DNA from: Marinilabiliales bacterium
Lineage (GTDB): Bacteria > Bacteroidota > Bacteroidia > Bacteroidales > ML635J-15
Length of the DNA stretch: 64,000 bases
Direction of reading: 5' to 3'
Assembly: GCA_002869385.1 (NCBI GenBank)
Contig: PKTB01000022.1
Span: 186,001 to 250,000 of the forward strand
Shown here one piece after another: positions 43,401 to 54,641 of the stretch (position 1 is the first letter of the stretch; the number at the start of each line of letters is the position of its first letter). The notes beneath the pieces are model-generated. The model had not been told where the DNA came from and searched no databases. It saw nothing but the letters and a program-made list of their open reading frames with translations. The position numbers were made by a program, and so were the translations under genes.

Positions 43401-46400
43401 CCTGTAGAACCATCAAGAGAATATTGCCATTGATAAGTAATGCCGGTTGCTGCTGTCACTCCTGTAGCTGTAACAGTGTGATATGTACTTGCACAACCAG
43501 TTGTTAGATCAATGCTCGCAGTTCCTGCATTTGGGGTTCCACTACAGTCAGGTGCAGGAGTGATGTTTACACAATAATCTTCGGTTTCTCCATAATCATA
43601 AGGACTTGTTTCTGCATAGTTAGTTGATGTTGGGAAAGTTGCTTCCATACATATAATACGCATTCTTGTTATACAGGTTTCTGCAGAAATAGGAATTGTA
43701 AAAGATCCTGTTTCTGTGTGTGCACCAGAAGTTGAAGAAGTTGAAGAATATGCTCTTTCATCTGAATCAAATGTCCCATCTTGGTCGTAATCAATATAGA
43801 TCTGGAAACCATTAGAATAACTTCCTGATGATATAATTGAGGTAAGGCTGAATGAAATACTTGCCAGCTGTTGAAGATCAGGAGCAGAAACTATACCAGC
43901 ATAATTGCTGTAAATATATGCTTCTGAATTATCTCCTCCGGCTAATTCACCAAGAGTACTAGTATTGTCAAGTGTTCCTACTGTTACATTTCCAATATCT
44001 TCGTATGAAGTGTAATAGTTGCTATAGTTTTCGCTATATTCACTACAAATACATGTATTACCTGTTACTGTGTATGAAACTACATTTGATATATTTGATT
44101 GAGAACTCAATGAACAAGTTGTAACCAACTGATAATATGTTGTTGTGCTTGCACTCGTTGAGTAATTTACACTTGTTGCACCGGAAATGTCTGCCCAACC
44201 AGAGGTTCCATTAGCAGATGATTGCCATTGATATGAAATACCTGTTGCTCCTGTTACTCCGGTAGCAGATAAGTCAAAACTTATGTCACTACAACCAGTT
44301 GACGAGCTAATACTTGCTGTACCTGCATTTGGCGTTCCACTACAATCGGGAGCCGGAGTTATATTAACACAATAGTCTTCGGCTTCTCCATAATCATATG
44401 TACTTGTTTCAGCATAGTTTGTTGATGTTGGGAAACTTGCTTCCATACAAATTACACGCATTCTAGTAATCCATGTTTGAGCTGTAAGTGGAATGATAAA
44501 TGAACCGGTTTCAGTATGAGGGCCTGACGTAGAAGATGCAGATGAGTACGCTTGTTCATCTGAATCAAATGTCCCATCTTGATCATAATCAATATAAATT
44601 TGGAATCCGTTACTGTAACTACCAGATGCTATGATTGATGTTAGACTAAATGAAATATTGTCTAGCTGTTGTAAATCTGGAGCAGAAACTATACCGGTAT
44701 AATTACTGTAAATATAAGCTTCAGAACCATCACCTCCTGCTAATTCACCTAAAGTACTTGTATTGTCTAGAGATCCAACAGTAACATTACCAATATCTTC
44801 GTCACTAGTATAATAATTAGAATAGCAATCATAATAATCCCCACAAGAACATGCATCACCTGTTACAGTGTAAGAAACGACATTACTATTATTAGTTAAT
44901 GTACTGTAAGAGCAAGTACTTACTAAACGGTAATATGTTGTTGTTGTGATTGATGTTGTGTAATTAGGGCTTGTTTCACCGGTTATATCTGTCCAACCTG
45001 TAGAACCGTCAGCAGATGATTGCCACTGGTAACTTACCCCGGGTTCTACGGATAATCCAGAGACTGTTATCGTAAAATCAACACCCAAACAGCCGGTAGA
45101 ACTTGAGATAGCTGCTGTTCCGGCATTTGGAGTTCCGGAACATGGTGGTATTGCAATCTCATCTGCACCAATCGCAGGCGAAGTTCTTGCATCTCCATCG
45201 ATATCATCTGTAATTCCTGTAATCAATGAACCTAACATTCCAGTTCCGGCAGATATATGTAAATCTGTAGAACTTGCAAATGTAGGTTCAATTTCAAAAG
45301 AATATGCATCCTGACTACTTGCAATCTGAAACTCTGATAAAGTCTGGCAGGCAGTAGAAATCCAATACCCAACATATCCATATGTTGAATTAGAAGCATA
45401 AATCTGATTATTTTCTGAGCTAATTCCTGTACTACTGGAGAAATATACTGCATATTGATTTGAAGTAGAGCCAGTACGATCATTGTAAACTATATTGTTT
45501 TTAAAATTATAAGCAGATGCAGAAGATGCCTTGTATACACCATAGCTGCTGTATGAAGAAGTACTTGTGCCACCTATATAAACAGAGTTGAAATAAATAT
45601 CATTTGTATATGATGTTGATCCTGAATAGTAAATGCCATATGCATAATAGTTGTTAGAAGGACTTAGAGCAAGCATATTATTACGTATTATCGCATTTGA
45701 ATAATAAGAATAGATACCATAAACAGAATAGTATCCACCACTTGTTGTTTCTAAATCATAAATATGATTTTTTTCTACAGTACAATCATCTGAATAATAC
45801 AATCTTATACCATATGTTGTATTTGATTTTGATGAAGTTTGATAAATTTCGTTATTAGAAATAACTATTGGATCATCACTATAGTAAGGGTACAAACCAT
45901 AATCATCAAAATCATAAATGGTACAATTGTTTATTGTATTAGTGCCATCGTCACAGTAATAGAAGTATACACCGTAGCTACCACCTTCTATAGCTGAATT
46001 TTGAATAGTGTTGTTTCCCGCGTCATCCAAAATTTAAAAAACAGCATAACTGCTATTTGTATTTTCGAAGTGAAAATATTCTCCACTACCGGAGAAATTA
46101 CCATCGATAGTTATGTTATCAGCTCCATTAATACGAATCATTTCATCAGAAACATTACCTGAGATATCTCTAACAGTTGCTGCACTTGGCTGTATTGTTA
46201 GTGTGTAGGAACCTGCCCATTCATTTAATGCGTTTGTTCCGTCTTCGGTTAAATCGGAAGTGATATTTACTGTTAGGTTACTTGTAAGACCACATTCATT
46301 GATTTTTTCAAATAATCCACCTGTGCATGTTAAGGTTTCATAAGTTTCGCCTGATCCAACACTTATAGTTCCACCAATCCCTTCGCAAATTGTACTGAAT

Positions 46401-49400
46401 TCATATGGTCCGGACCATGAACTGTAATCTCCACCACCACAATCTGCTCTAACATAATATTGATATGTTGTTTCCGCAGTTAGACCTGCATATGAATATG
46501 GATTTGTAACACTTGATTGTGTAGGAGTTCCTGTTGGGGAAAATCCTGTTAGTCCAAGTTCAATATCCCATTGAGTAGCAGAACCAATTTCGGTCCAAGA
46601 CAAGTCTGCTTGATTATAAATAATATTATCAGCTGTTAATGATATAGGAGCAGAACATGATGGAGCAACTTCAATTAAAATATCATCTACATATAAATCC
46701 AGTTGATTTGCACTCGAATAACAGTTAAACCCAAAATAATAAACTCCATCGGAAGGAACTGTAAAATCGTAATATGCGTATTGAGGTGTAGTTCCTGAAA
46801 TTGAATTATAGTCCAAAAGATTGGTCGTCATACTGGCAGAAGTATTGCTAGTTCCATAGTTCACTTTAAGCTTTTCTATGTATGATGTACTATGAGTTCC
46901 ATATAGAAATGATATTCGATATGTTGTTCCTGTGTACATTTGAATAGCACCAGTGTAAAACCACGCATCTGCAGCGTAAGAATAGCTATACTCGTAAACT
47001 AAAGTATTCGAAGTAAAACCATTACCAGGGTTGTTTTCAGTATCCCAATCATTTCCCGAACCGTCGTTTTCAATTGAAGTGCAATTTGGTAAACCAGGCA
47101 CAGTTGCACTTTCCATATTTTGGGAATATGGTATTGTATATATTGCACAAGCTGTTGTGAATTCGTATGGTCCCACCCATGAACTATAGTCACTTCCTCC
47201 ACAAAATGCTCTTACATAATATTCGTAAGTTGTTGCAGCAGTTAGACCGGTGTAAGTATATGGGTTTGTTACACTAGATTGTGTTGGTGTTCCTGTTGGT
47301 GAAAATCCTGTCAGCCCCAGTTCAATGTCCCATGAAGTTGCAGATCCATTTTCTGTCCAGCTCAAAGATGCCTGAGTGTCTAAAATTGAACCGGCAGTTA
47401 AATCAGAAGGATCTGGACATGATGGAATTTCTATAACTTTAAAATTGTCAACAAATAAGTCATTATCTGCATTTGAAACTGTAGACTCACCATAGAATCC
47501 TATTTGGACAACTCCTGTATATGAAGTAAGATTAATTGTAATGTGGTCACCTGTATTAGAAATGTCATTATATACATTTGGTGAGGATGCATTATCCCAT
47601 AGCATTAGTGTGTTTGCAGATGTCCAGGTAGATCCATTGTCAGTTGAAATAACAACAGCAAATCTGTCATCAGTTCCAGTTTGCTCAGCAGTACTTGTTG
47701 AGCCATAATCAGTTAATGCAAGATCAAATTCCAATTGATAATGAATGCTTCCATCTCCCAAATCAATGGAAGGAGAGATTAACCAATCTTCTTTATCAGT
47801 ACTATAAATATTCAATTTGGCAGAACCTGTTGAACCTGAGTTTGCAAAACCATCAGAAATCCAATCGGAACTTGTTCCGGAAAGAGTGCTAGGTGCTGAA
47901 AGTGTACCAAGGGTTTCACTCCAACAATCCGGGAGATAATCAGTAAAATCTTCAATGTAAGTAGGCGTTACTGTACCACATGCCGTTGTAAATTCATAAG
48001 GGCCAACCCATGAACTGTAGTCACTGCCACCGCAATCGGAGTGGACATAGTATTCATAATCTGTTGTAGCATTAAGACCAGTGTATGTGTATGGGTTAGT
48101 AACACCTGTTTGAGTTGGAGTTCCTGTTGGTGAGAATCCTGAAGTTCCCAATTCAATATCCCATGATGTGGCGTAACCGTTCTCGGTCCAACTGAGATCA
48201 GCTTGTGAGCCAGTAATTGAACCTGCAGCCAATGAGGATGGATCTGGACATGTAGGAGCTTCCATAAGAACAAAATCGTCGATACTAATATCGCAATCAT
48301 AGTCTGCAGAATTCTCAGTAACAGAAAAACGTATCTGCAATGCTGAATTTGAATAAGAGCTCAAATCTATTCCAACAATAATCCAACCATTGTTTGATGT
48401 ATAGGTTGCAATAGAGTTTTGCCATGTGCTTCCATTATATACATCAACATCAAGAGATGATCCAGTAGTACTAGATCCAATCCAGTAGTAAAATTCTAAA
48501 TATGGAGTTGTTAATGAAGTTGTATTAAAAATTGGAGAAAGTAGTCCTGATGGATCTGCATCATAAGGAGAGGAGTCGTCAATCCAGGCAAAATAGCCTG
48601 AACCTGATGTGTGATCAGAACTTGCGGCATATCCTGCAGATGTTCCAAAAAGCCAATCTTCAGTATTAGAAGCGTCTTGAGTCCAGCAATCCGGTATAGT
48701 TCCTGCGTTTTCAAAGTCCTCGGTGTAAGGAAATGTTGAAATAACACCACAAGCAGTAGTAAATTCAAAAGGGCCAATCCATGAACTGTAATCACTTCCT
48801 CCACAATCAGATCTAACATAGTATTCATATGTAGTAGATGCTGTTAACCCGGTGTAAGTATATGGATTGTTGGTTGTTCCATCAACCGTTGGAGTTCCTG
48901 TAGGAGAAAATCCCGATGCTCCGAGTTCAATATCCCAAATAGTAGCAGATCCACTTTCTGTCCAGCTTAATACTGCTTGAGTATCTGTGATTGATCCTGC
49001 TGCAAGTGATGTAGGGTCTGGACATGTAGGACCTAAATCTACAGTGATATCGTCAACATGTATTCCATATTTATTTGCAGCACTATATGCATGCCAACCA
49101 AAATAATAAGTGCCTGTACTAGATGGTGTTATGTTAACAGATACAAGTTGGTATGTAATATTATTAAATGAAGAATTATCAAACAATTCTGTAGTCATAC
49201 CACCGGAACTTTGACTTGTCCCATAGTAGAATTCCAGACTTTCGTACCATGAGCTACTTCTCGCACGGTAATAAAATTCAATAGTGTATGTAACACAATT
49301 TGTCAAATCAAAACCTGGAGAAAATGCCCAATCATCTAGCGCATTTGACCCATCATAATCTATATACATACAGTTTGGCGATGAACTTGAATTACTAGTT

Positions 49401-49981
49401 GAAGTCATCCAGTCATCACTAGCTGCACCATTGTCTTCTATTACCCAACAGGTTGGCATATTTGGTGTAGTTTCTGAATCAAAGTCCTCTGACCATGGGA
49501 AAGCACTAATTGCAGCGCATGCACATGATGTTGTTGTAAATGAATAGGTGCCAGTATCTAGTCCTGAACTATTGTTAACAATTGAAATTGTGCAATTGTC
49601 AGATAATGAGTTTCCATTTGTAATTCCATTTAGAATTATTTCAAATGTAGTGTTTTTACCAACATTTGTAGGTGCGCTGAAAGTAATTTGGGTAGAATTT
49701 GCAGTCGCTCCAGTTATTGTTGATCCGGAAAATGTACCTCCGGTAAAAGTACTTGCATCTGTGCCAGCAGGGAAATTGATTGTAACTGCTGCTCCTGAAT
49801 TAATTTTATAATCGTTGTTGTTTGGGACAAGTTGACTAAATGTGTAGGTCGTTGCATTACAGCCAGTATTATCTGTCAGGCTTAACGAAGGACTTGTAAA
49901 ACTTATATCTGCACTAAATAAAGAATTGCTAAAACCTATTGTTATCAAAGAAATAAGTATGGTGTATAATGCTTTTTTCAT
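40451..49981 (-). CDS. Giant modular T9SS surface protein (3176 residues), two TAA
   Basis: The second giant cargo. The start is taken at 49981 (MKKALYTILISLITIGF), a proper signal peptide, 10 bases after the preceding gene; an upstream in-frame ATG at 50038 would lie inside that gene and spoil the signal. In order: a domain of unknown type; five or so fibronectin III/choice-of-anchor units (to ~1210); a Tyr/Ser-rich parallel beta-helix (~1317-1600); three Ig-like and two GEVED domains in 266-residue repeats (~1619-2235); a pre-peptidase-C-like domain (~2360-2500); and a T9SS type A sorting domain. TAA at 46034-46036 (codon 1316) and 42116-42118 (codon 2622) interrupt it. Both flanks stay in frame. 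Confidence 0.85.
43527..45128. repeat. Tandem 798-bp coding repeat (Ig-like plus GEVED)
   Basis: The word encoding GTPNAGTA recurs at 43527, 44325 and 45123, exactly 798 bp (266 codons) apart. Each unit encodes an Ig-like domain (SYQWQSS) and a GEVED domain with D-rich calcium-type loops (YIDYDQDGTFDSDE). Confidence 0.85.
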
Positions 49982-49991
49982 AATTTCAGTT

Positions 49992-50510
49992 TTATTTCTT
50001 AAAATACTTTTTGTAAAACTCAGCTTTTTGCTGCTCATACTTGATAACAGACTCTTCTGTGTTTCCTTCCGGAGCAGGTCCCTCAGGATGTTTGTTCATC
50101 CATTTGTCAAATAAAATATCGTAGTAGCCTGCGTTTTTCTCGGTTAATTCGGGCGCTTTTGGATAACATGATTCGTCATATAACCAAAATTCACTAAAAG
50201 TGTTAAATGGTAGTATTTAGTCAAATTCAGGGTATTCAATATGCCATTCTGCAATAGCTCTATTGAATTTTGGAATATCAATGTCTTTATTTCCATTATC
50301 CTGATAGGCTGGTAATCCGTAGTTATCGCGCAGAAACTTAATTAACTCCCGATTGTAAACTTTTTGGTCATATTTAGCATTACCTGTATTTATATATTCT
50401 ACAGGAATATTTAAATAATCTGAAGCATTACCCTTACTGCTTGTTGTTTCTTGCGCATATACCAGATTAATCATCAAAAGTGCAACTGCTGCAATTAGTA
50501 GTCGTTTCAT
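49992..50510 (-). CDS. Small secreted protein of unknown function, interrupted by TAA
   Basis: A 172-residue protein with a signal peptide (LLMINLVYAQ). The body is rich in aromatic and acidic residues with short helices (for example PAPEGNTEESVIKYEQQKAEF) and has no recognised domain. It leads the operon of the second giant gene, with ten bases between them, so it could act as a partner or chaperone for that cargo; that is inference only. TAA at 50217-50219 (codon 98) follows HIEYPEFD; the frame continues to a normal end. Confidence 0.72.
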
Positions 50511-50538
50511 AGTAATAAGTTTTGTCCTCTCTATCGGT

Positions 50539-50546
50539 CAAATCTA
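50539..50546 (-). promoter_or_regulatory. -7 box TAGATTTG for the giant-protein operon
   Basis: The reverse strand reads TAGATTTG 29 nt before the start at 50510, with a GAGAGGA motif between box and start. Confidence 0.5.
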
Positions 50547-50844
50547 AGATTTTAAGCAATACATTTAAGTATTGTAATTCCGATTTATACAAATGACGAA
50601 TCATACAGTTAATGGTTGTCTTCAATTTATATAAAAAGTACAATATAATCTACTATTAATATTGTTGATTTTTAATATTATTTGGGAAATTACCTACTTT
50701 TTCTATAAAGTCGTCATGAAAGCTTAAGTATATAATAAAAAAAACATTGTTTATGTCGTTTGTTTTTGTGACAAATGAGAGGATAAAATTTCGTTATTAA
50801 ACATTTTTGCCTTTTATTTGTTGGTCATAAGTTAAATTAAAATT
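50547..50844. other. Divergent spacer upstream of fabI
   Basis: Nearly 300 bases of AT-rich DNA with no supported gene. It contains TGAGAGGATAA at 50776-50786, a motif also present in the leader of the gene at 39883. The fabI promoter is not obvious; the best candidate near 50813 departs from TAnnTTTG by one base. Confidence 0.4.
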
Positions 50845-51675
50845 ATGGCAAATAGTATTCTTAAAGGAAAAAGAGGGGTAATCTTTGGTGCACTTGATGA
50901 GAATTCAATAGCATGGAAAGTTGCCGAAAGAGCACATGAAGAAGGTGCGGAGTTTGTTTTGACTAATGCACGAATAGCATTAAGAAAGAAAGATATTTTT
51001 ACTTTGGCAGAGAAAACAAATTCTCAGGTTATAGCTGCTGATGTTACTGAGATATCAGAGCTTGAGGACCTTTTTACTGAAGCAGTTCAAATTTTAGGAG
51101 GTAAAATAGATTTTGTTTTACATTCAGTCGGGATGTCAACAAATGTTCGTAAAGGTGTTGCATATGAAGACTTAAACTATGACTATCTTGAAAAAACTCT
51201 TGATGTGTCGGCTATATCTTTACATAAGGTGATTTCTGTAGCTAAGAAACTTGATGCACTAAGTGATTGGGGGTCAATTGTTACTCTTTCTTATATAGCT
51301 GCTCAACGTACTTTTTCGAGCTATAGTGATATGGCTCATGCAAAGGCAGTTTTAGAATCTATCGTCAGACAGTTTGGATACCATCTTGGAGTTGATAAAA
51401 AAATTAGGATAAATTCTGTATCTCAATCTCCAACAAGAACAACTGCAGGAGCTGGAGTAAGTGGATTTAATGCGTTCTTTAATTATGCAGATGCAATGTC
51501 ACCATTGGGGAATGCTGATGCGGATTCATGTGCTGATGTATGTATATAACTTTTCTCTGATTATACAAGAATGATTACAATGCAGAATATCTATAATGAT
51601 GGCGGTTTTTCATCAATGGGTATTAGCAATAAACTTATTAAACAATACATCGAAGGTGGTTGTGTAGATCAGTAA
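50845..51675 (+). CDS. fabI: Enoyl-ACP reductase FabI, interrupted by TAA
   Basis: The NADH-dependent enoyl-[acyl carrier protein] reductase of fatty-acid elongation. GVIFGALDENSIAWKVA is the cofactor motif, LHSVGM the central loop, and the active-site pattern Y…M…K appears as YSDMAHAK. The C-terminus is MQNIYNDGGFSSMGIS. The full length is 276 residues. TAA at 51547-51549 (codon 235) lies after CADVCI and before LFSDYTRM; Ser (TCA) is the usual kind of residue there, a C>A change. T99 replaces the Pro of the SPNV motif, also C>A. Because the enzyme is essential in most bacteria, a real break is unlikely. Confidence 0.93.
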
Positions 51676-51704
51676 ACTTCTATTTTTGTTTCAAAATAGT
51701 TTGT

Positions 51705-52910
51705 TTACGATGTAATCTTTTTAACCTGAGCATGTATCATCCAGATTAACATTATTACGATTATACTGATGAACCCGAATCCAGGTACAATTATACTGAT
51801 AAACATCTGGCTAAAAATTTCATATCCAAGTAAGATTAGGTTGCTTGAATAGAAATCTCTGAAAATGCTTAAAGGAATTAATGATATTGTAAAAGTTATT
51901 ACAAATAAAACTATTGTCATTATTTTGTAAGGAAGTGCAATTTCTGATATTTTATATCCAAGCAAAGACAGTTTTCTAATATTTTCATTGTTTCTGTGCA
52001 GTAATAATTGAATTGATATTACCATTAACGAGAACGCCAATAATATTATAATCAAACCTATAATCAGAACTATAGTTGTTGTGATTTTTAAGAATGCAAG
52101 AGCTTTGCTATTACTTAATTCGCTCTTATTTACGTCGTAATTATTACTGTTAATGTAATCGAGTAGCTCAGGATTGGCAGGATCATCAGAAACTACAATT
52201 AGTCTTCCCGGACTAGGATCTGGGTCTGAGCCAAAATTCTTATTACCCCACTCAACAAAGTCTTTTGGAACTAAAATAGTGTTAATTCTTTCAGAGAAAC
52301 CAACAATGCGTGTTTCGAATTGTTGTTGTTTGCTACTATTGTAAATAATTATATTAAATTTTATAAGTCCTGCACTTTCTTCTGCAACCTGAGGTAAGTT
52401 CTGACTTTGGGCAAATCCAAAATTATATAGATTTAAGTATGTTTTAGGTAAGATTGCAGGGACAAATTTGGAATCTTCTTCCCATTTCCAATTGTCATAA
52501 TTTACATCAATGTATTCGTCCGGGACTGCTTCGAAAAAGAGGTCGGCAGAAAATCCTGTTAACGCACTTTCTGAATCTGATCTTGCTTGTATTTTAAAAG
52601 AGCAGCTCGAGAATTCAGCAACATCTTTCACAAAACTCTTATCCTTAAGTGCTGCAATTTCTTCGTCACTAAAAAGTGGTTTTTCAGCAGATTCGTTTGT
52701 AGCCTGATTATATGTGTCATTAACTTTAATTCTCTTGTTAATAATTATATATTCATCTTTCCAGAAACTTTCTTTATCATCGAAAACAGGTTTGACATCC
52801 AAATAAAATGAAAGAGCTCCCATTAAAATAGTTAGGCCAAGCATAACACCTAAAAAGGTACCTGCCAGTTGTCCCGGTTTTATATTATTTTTTAGAACCT
52901 TCCAAATCAT
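51705..52910 (-). CDS. FtsX-like ABC transporter permease
   Basis: A 401-residue permease of the MacB/LolC topology: one N-terminal membrane helix (about 16-36), a large periplasmic domain of about 230 residues, then three C-terminal helices (about 275-300, 331-350, 370-395). It would move a substrate such as a lipoprotein or peptide, or transmit force to a periplasmic partner, rather than import solutes. It follows the ATPase gene by two bases. The substrate is unknown. Confidence 0.8.
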   Translation of the reverse strand: MIWKVLKNNIKPGQLAGTFLGVMLGLTILMGALSFYLDVKPVFDDKESFWKDEYIIINKRIKVNDTYNQATNESAEKPLFSDEEIAALKDKSFVKDVAEFSSCSFKIQARSDSESALTGFSADLFFEAVPDEYIDVNYDNWKWEEDSKFVPAILPKTYLNLYNFGFAQSQNLPQVAEESAGLIKFNIIIYNSSKQQQFETRIVGFSERINTILVPKDFVEWGNKNFGSDPDPSPGRLIVVSDDPANPELLDYINSNNYDVNKSELSNSKALAFLKITTTIVLIIGLIIILLAFSLMVISIQLLLHRNNENIRKLSLLGYKISEIALPYKIMTIVLFVITFTISLIPLSIFRDFYSSNLILLGYEIFSQMFISIIVPGFGFISIIVIMLIWMIHAQVKKITS

Positions 52911-52912
52911 TT

Positions 52913-53551
52913 TTAAACCCGTAGTTTTATAAGTTCATTATCAAATTGCTGGCTTAATGAAGTTAAGATAATTCCTGCGTTTTGTTTATTAGCTTCATTA
53001 GTCAGTAAACTCCATGCAATGTTGATGTTTTTTTCATCAAGATGTGAGAATGCTTCATCTAAAAGAATAAATTCAAATGGTTGACAAAGGGCTCTAATGA
53101 TTGAAGTTCTTTGTCTTTGTCCAAATGACATTTTTGCAGCTTTTCTATTTTTCAAATCAGATATACCAAGCATTTCAATCATTTGATCTATCTCTGAGCT
53201 GCTTTTATAATTTGTAATTTTGTTTTTTATGTTGATGTTTTCTATTAGTGAAAGATCATCAAAAAGTGCCAGTCCTTGAGGAACGATACTAATTTTATTT
53301 CTTCTGAGGTCAGAATATTCATTTTTAGAAAACTGACTTATTTCTTTATCGTTAATAAATACATTTCCGGTATAATCTTTTCTAAATCCTGCAATAATAT
53401 TAGTAAAGGTAGTTTTTCCTTTACATGATTCAGCGTAAATAAGATATTTCTTGTTTGACACAAAAGAAATATCCCTGCCCCAAATTTCGGACTGAGCTAT
53501 GTCTTTGTCAGGTATTGGAGCAGGGATAATCCCGGAAAATTTTATTTCCAT
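52913..53551 (-). CDS. ABC transporter ATP-binding protein
   Basis: A 212-residue ATPase partner of the FtsX-like permease. The Walker A region reads AESCKGKTT (residues 40-48), the signature MSFGQRQR replaces LSGGQ, and Walker B is FILLDEAFSHLD. Cys 43 sits where Gly is expected in the P-loop, a GGT to TGT change (G>T); the Ala in DEAFSHLD also stands where Pro is common. It lies between the DUF4836-like lipoprotein and the permease with very short gaps, so the three are one operon. Confidence 0.88.
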   Translation of the reverse strand: MEIKFSGIIPAPIPDKDIAQSEIWGRDISFVSNKKYLIYAESCKGKTTFTNIIAGFRKDYTGNVFINDKEISQFSKNEYSDLRRNKISIVPQGLALFDDLSLIENINIKNKITNYKSSSEIDQMIEMLGISDLKNRKAAKMSFGQRQRTSIIRALCQPFEFILLDEAFSHLDEKNINIAWSLLTNEANKQNAGIILTSLSQQFDNELIKLRV

Positions 53552-53557
53552 AAATTT

Positions 53558-54574
53558 TTATTCAGTTTCAGTTTCTTCAAGTTCATTTAATAACTCTTCC
53601 CACTCTTCATCAGTCATTTCATCATAGTAGTCATCATCCCACTCATCATAGTAATCATCATCGTCCCATTCATCTTTTCCACTACCAAACATATTCATTC
53701 CATCGCTGATTGGGCCTTCAAATAATTCAATTAACTTTTCTGCATTTTCAAGAATCTTTTCTTTATCAAGATCTTGAATACTTTCGTTGAATCTTAATTT
53801 TGAAGTATAAATAATTTCATCATTCTGTATATCAAGATGCATATGACCATAGTTATTAGCAAGATCTATACCAGTTAATTCTTCAAACTCTTCTATTTCA
53901 TCCATCGGGATATCAACTTTGTCAATAATATTTGATGAAATCCATAGATTAACTGCTTTACAGTTTTTATGGAATTTTTTGAAGTCTTTATCTGTTAAAA
54001 TGGATTCTTTTTTCTCTAGGTTCATGTATTTTTCAAGTAAATCAAACATGTCTTCACCACCTTCTTGGAATAAGAACATAAATACGTCATCATTCCAGCC
54101 AAGAATCATTCCGTCTTCAGGAGCAAAATACTGAATATCATCTTCGGTTTCCATTACAGCTGATACCGGAACATTAAATTCATCGGCAATCATATCAAGA
54201 TTTTCCTCGAGCTTTTTACGTTTAATAGGTATGATAACACCTACAACAAAGTCTTCTTCGTTTTCAATTGTTGCAAAAGCATACATTTTTTCAGTAAATA
54301 GAATTCCTGAAGCATCAGCATCTTTCATAATGTCTTCTATTAATTCAGCTGCTTTTTCGCTTTCATCTTTAATGTCTTCCATTGCATCTTTGAACTCAGG
54401 ATTTTCTTTGATGAATTCTGGTTCAGATAATTTCGTTAATTCACCGCCATCAATTACAAGAACTGCAAATGCATCTTTTGGAATATGTGTTGCAGCATTT
54501 TTTGAGCAAGAAGCAAAGAATATTGCTGCGATAACGATTAATAAAATTGGGGATGTTAATTTGATTTTTTTCAT
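53558..54574 (-). CDS. DUF4836-like lipoprotein with acidic tail
   Basis: A 338-residue lipoprotein (lipobox FFASC, Cys 23). The body HIPKDAFAVLVIDGGEL… resembles DUF4836-family Bacteroidota proteins. The C-terminus is very acidic, with two copies of DEWDDD-YYDE (about 303-322) and a Glu/Thr end. It is the first gene of an operon with the ABC transporter. The function is unknown; a substrate-binding or lipoprotein role is possible. Confidence 0.75.
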   Translation of the reverse strand: MKKIKLTSPILLIVIAAIFFASCSKNAATHIPKDAFAVLVIDGGELTKLSEPEFIKENPEFKDAMEDIKDESEKAAELIEDIMKDADASGILFTEKMYAFATIENEEDFVVGVIIPIKRKKLEENLDMIADEFNVPVSAVMETEDDIQYFAPEDGMILGWNDDVFMFLFQEGGEDMFDLLEKYMNLEKKESILTDKDFKKFHKNCKAVNLWISSNIIDKVDIPMDEIEEFEELTGIDLANNYGHMHLDIQNDEIIYTSKLRFNESIQDLDKEKILENAEKLIELFEGPISDGMNMFGSGKDEWDDDDYYDEWDDDYYDEMTDEEWEELLNELEETETE

Positions 54575-54605
54575 GATTATTTGAATTTAGTTTAACATAA
54601 TTTTA

Positions 54606-54634
54606 TTGAAAAGACGGGCATTGTAGCCCGTCAG
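54606..54634 (-). terminator. Terminator after glyA
   Basis: A 7-bp GC-rich stem GACGGGC / GCCCGTC is followed on the reverse strand by TTTTCAATAAAA. It lies just past the glyA stop codon. Confidence 0.75.
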
Positions 54635-54641
54635 GAAAATT

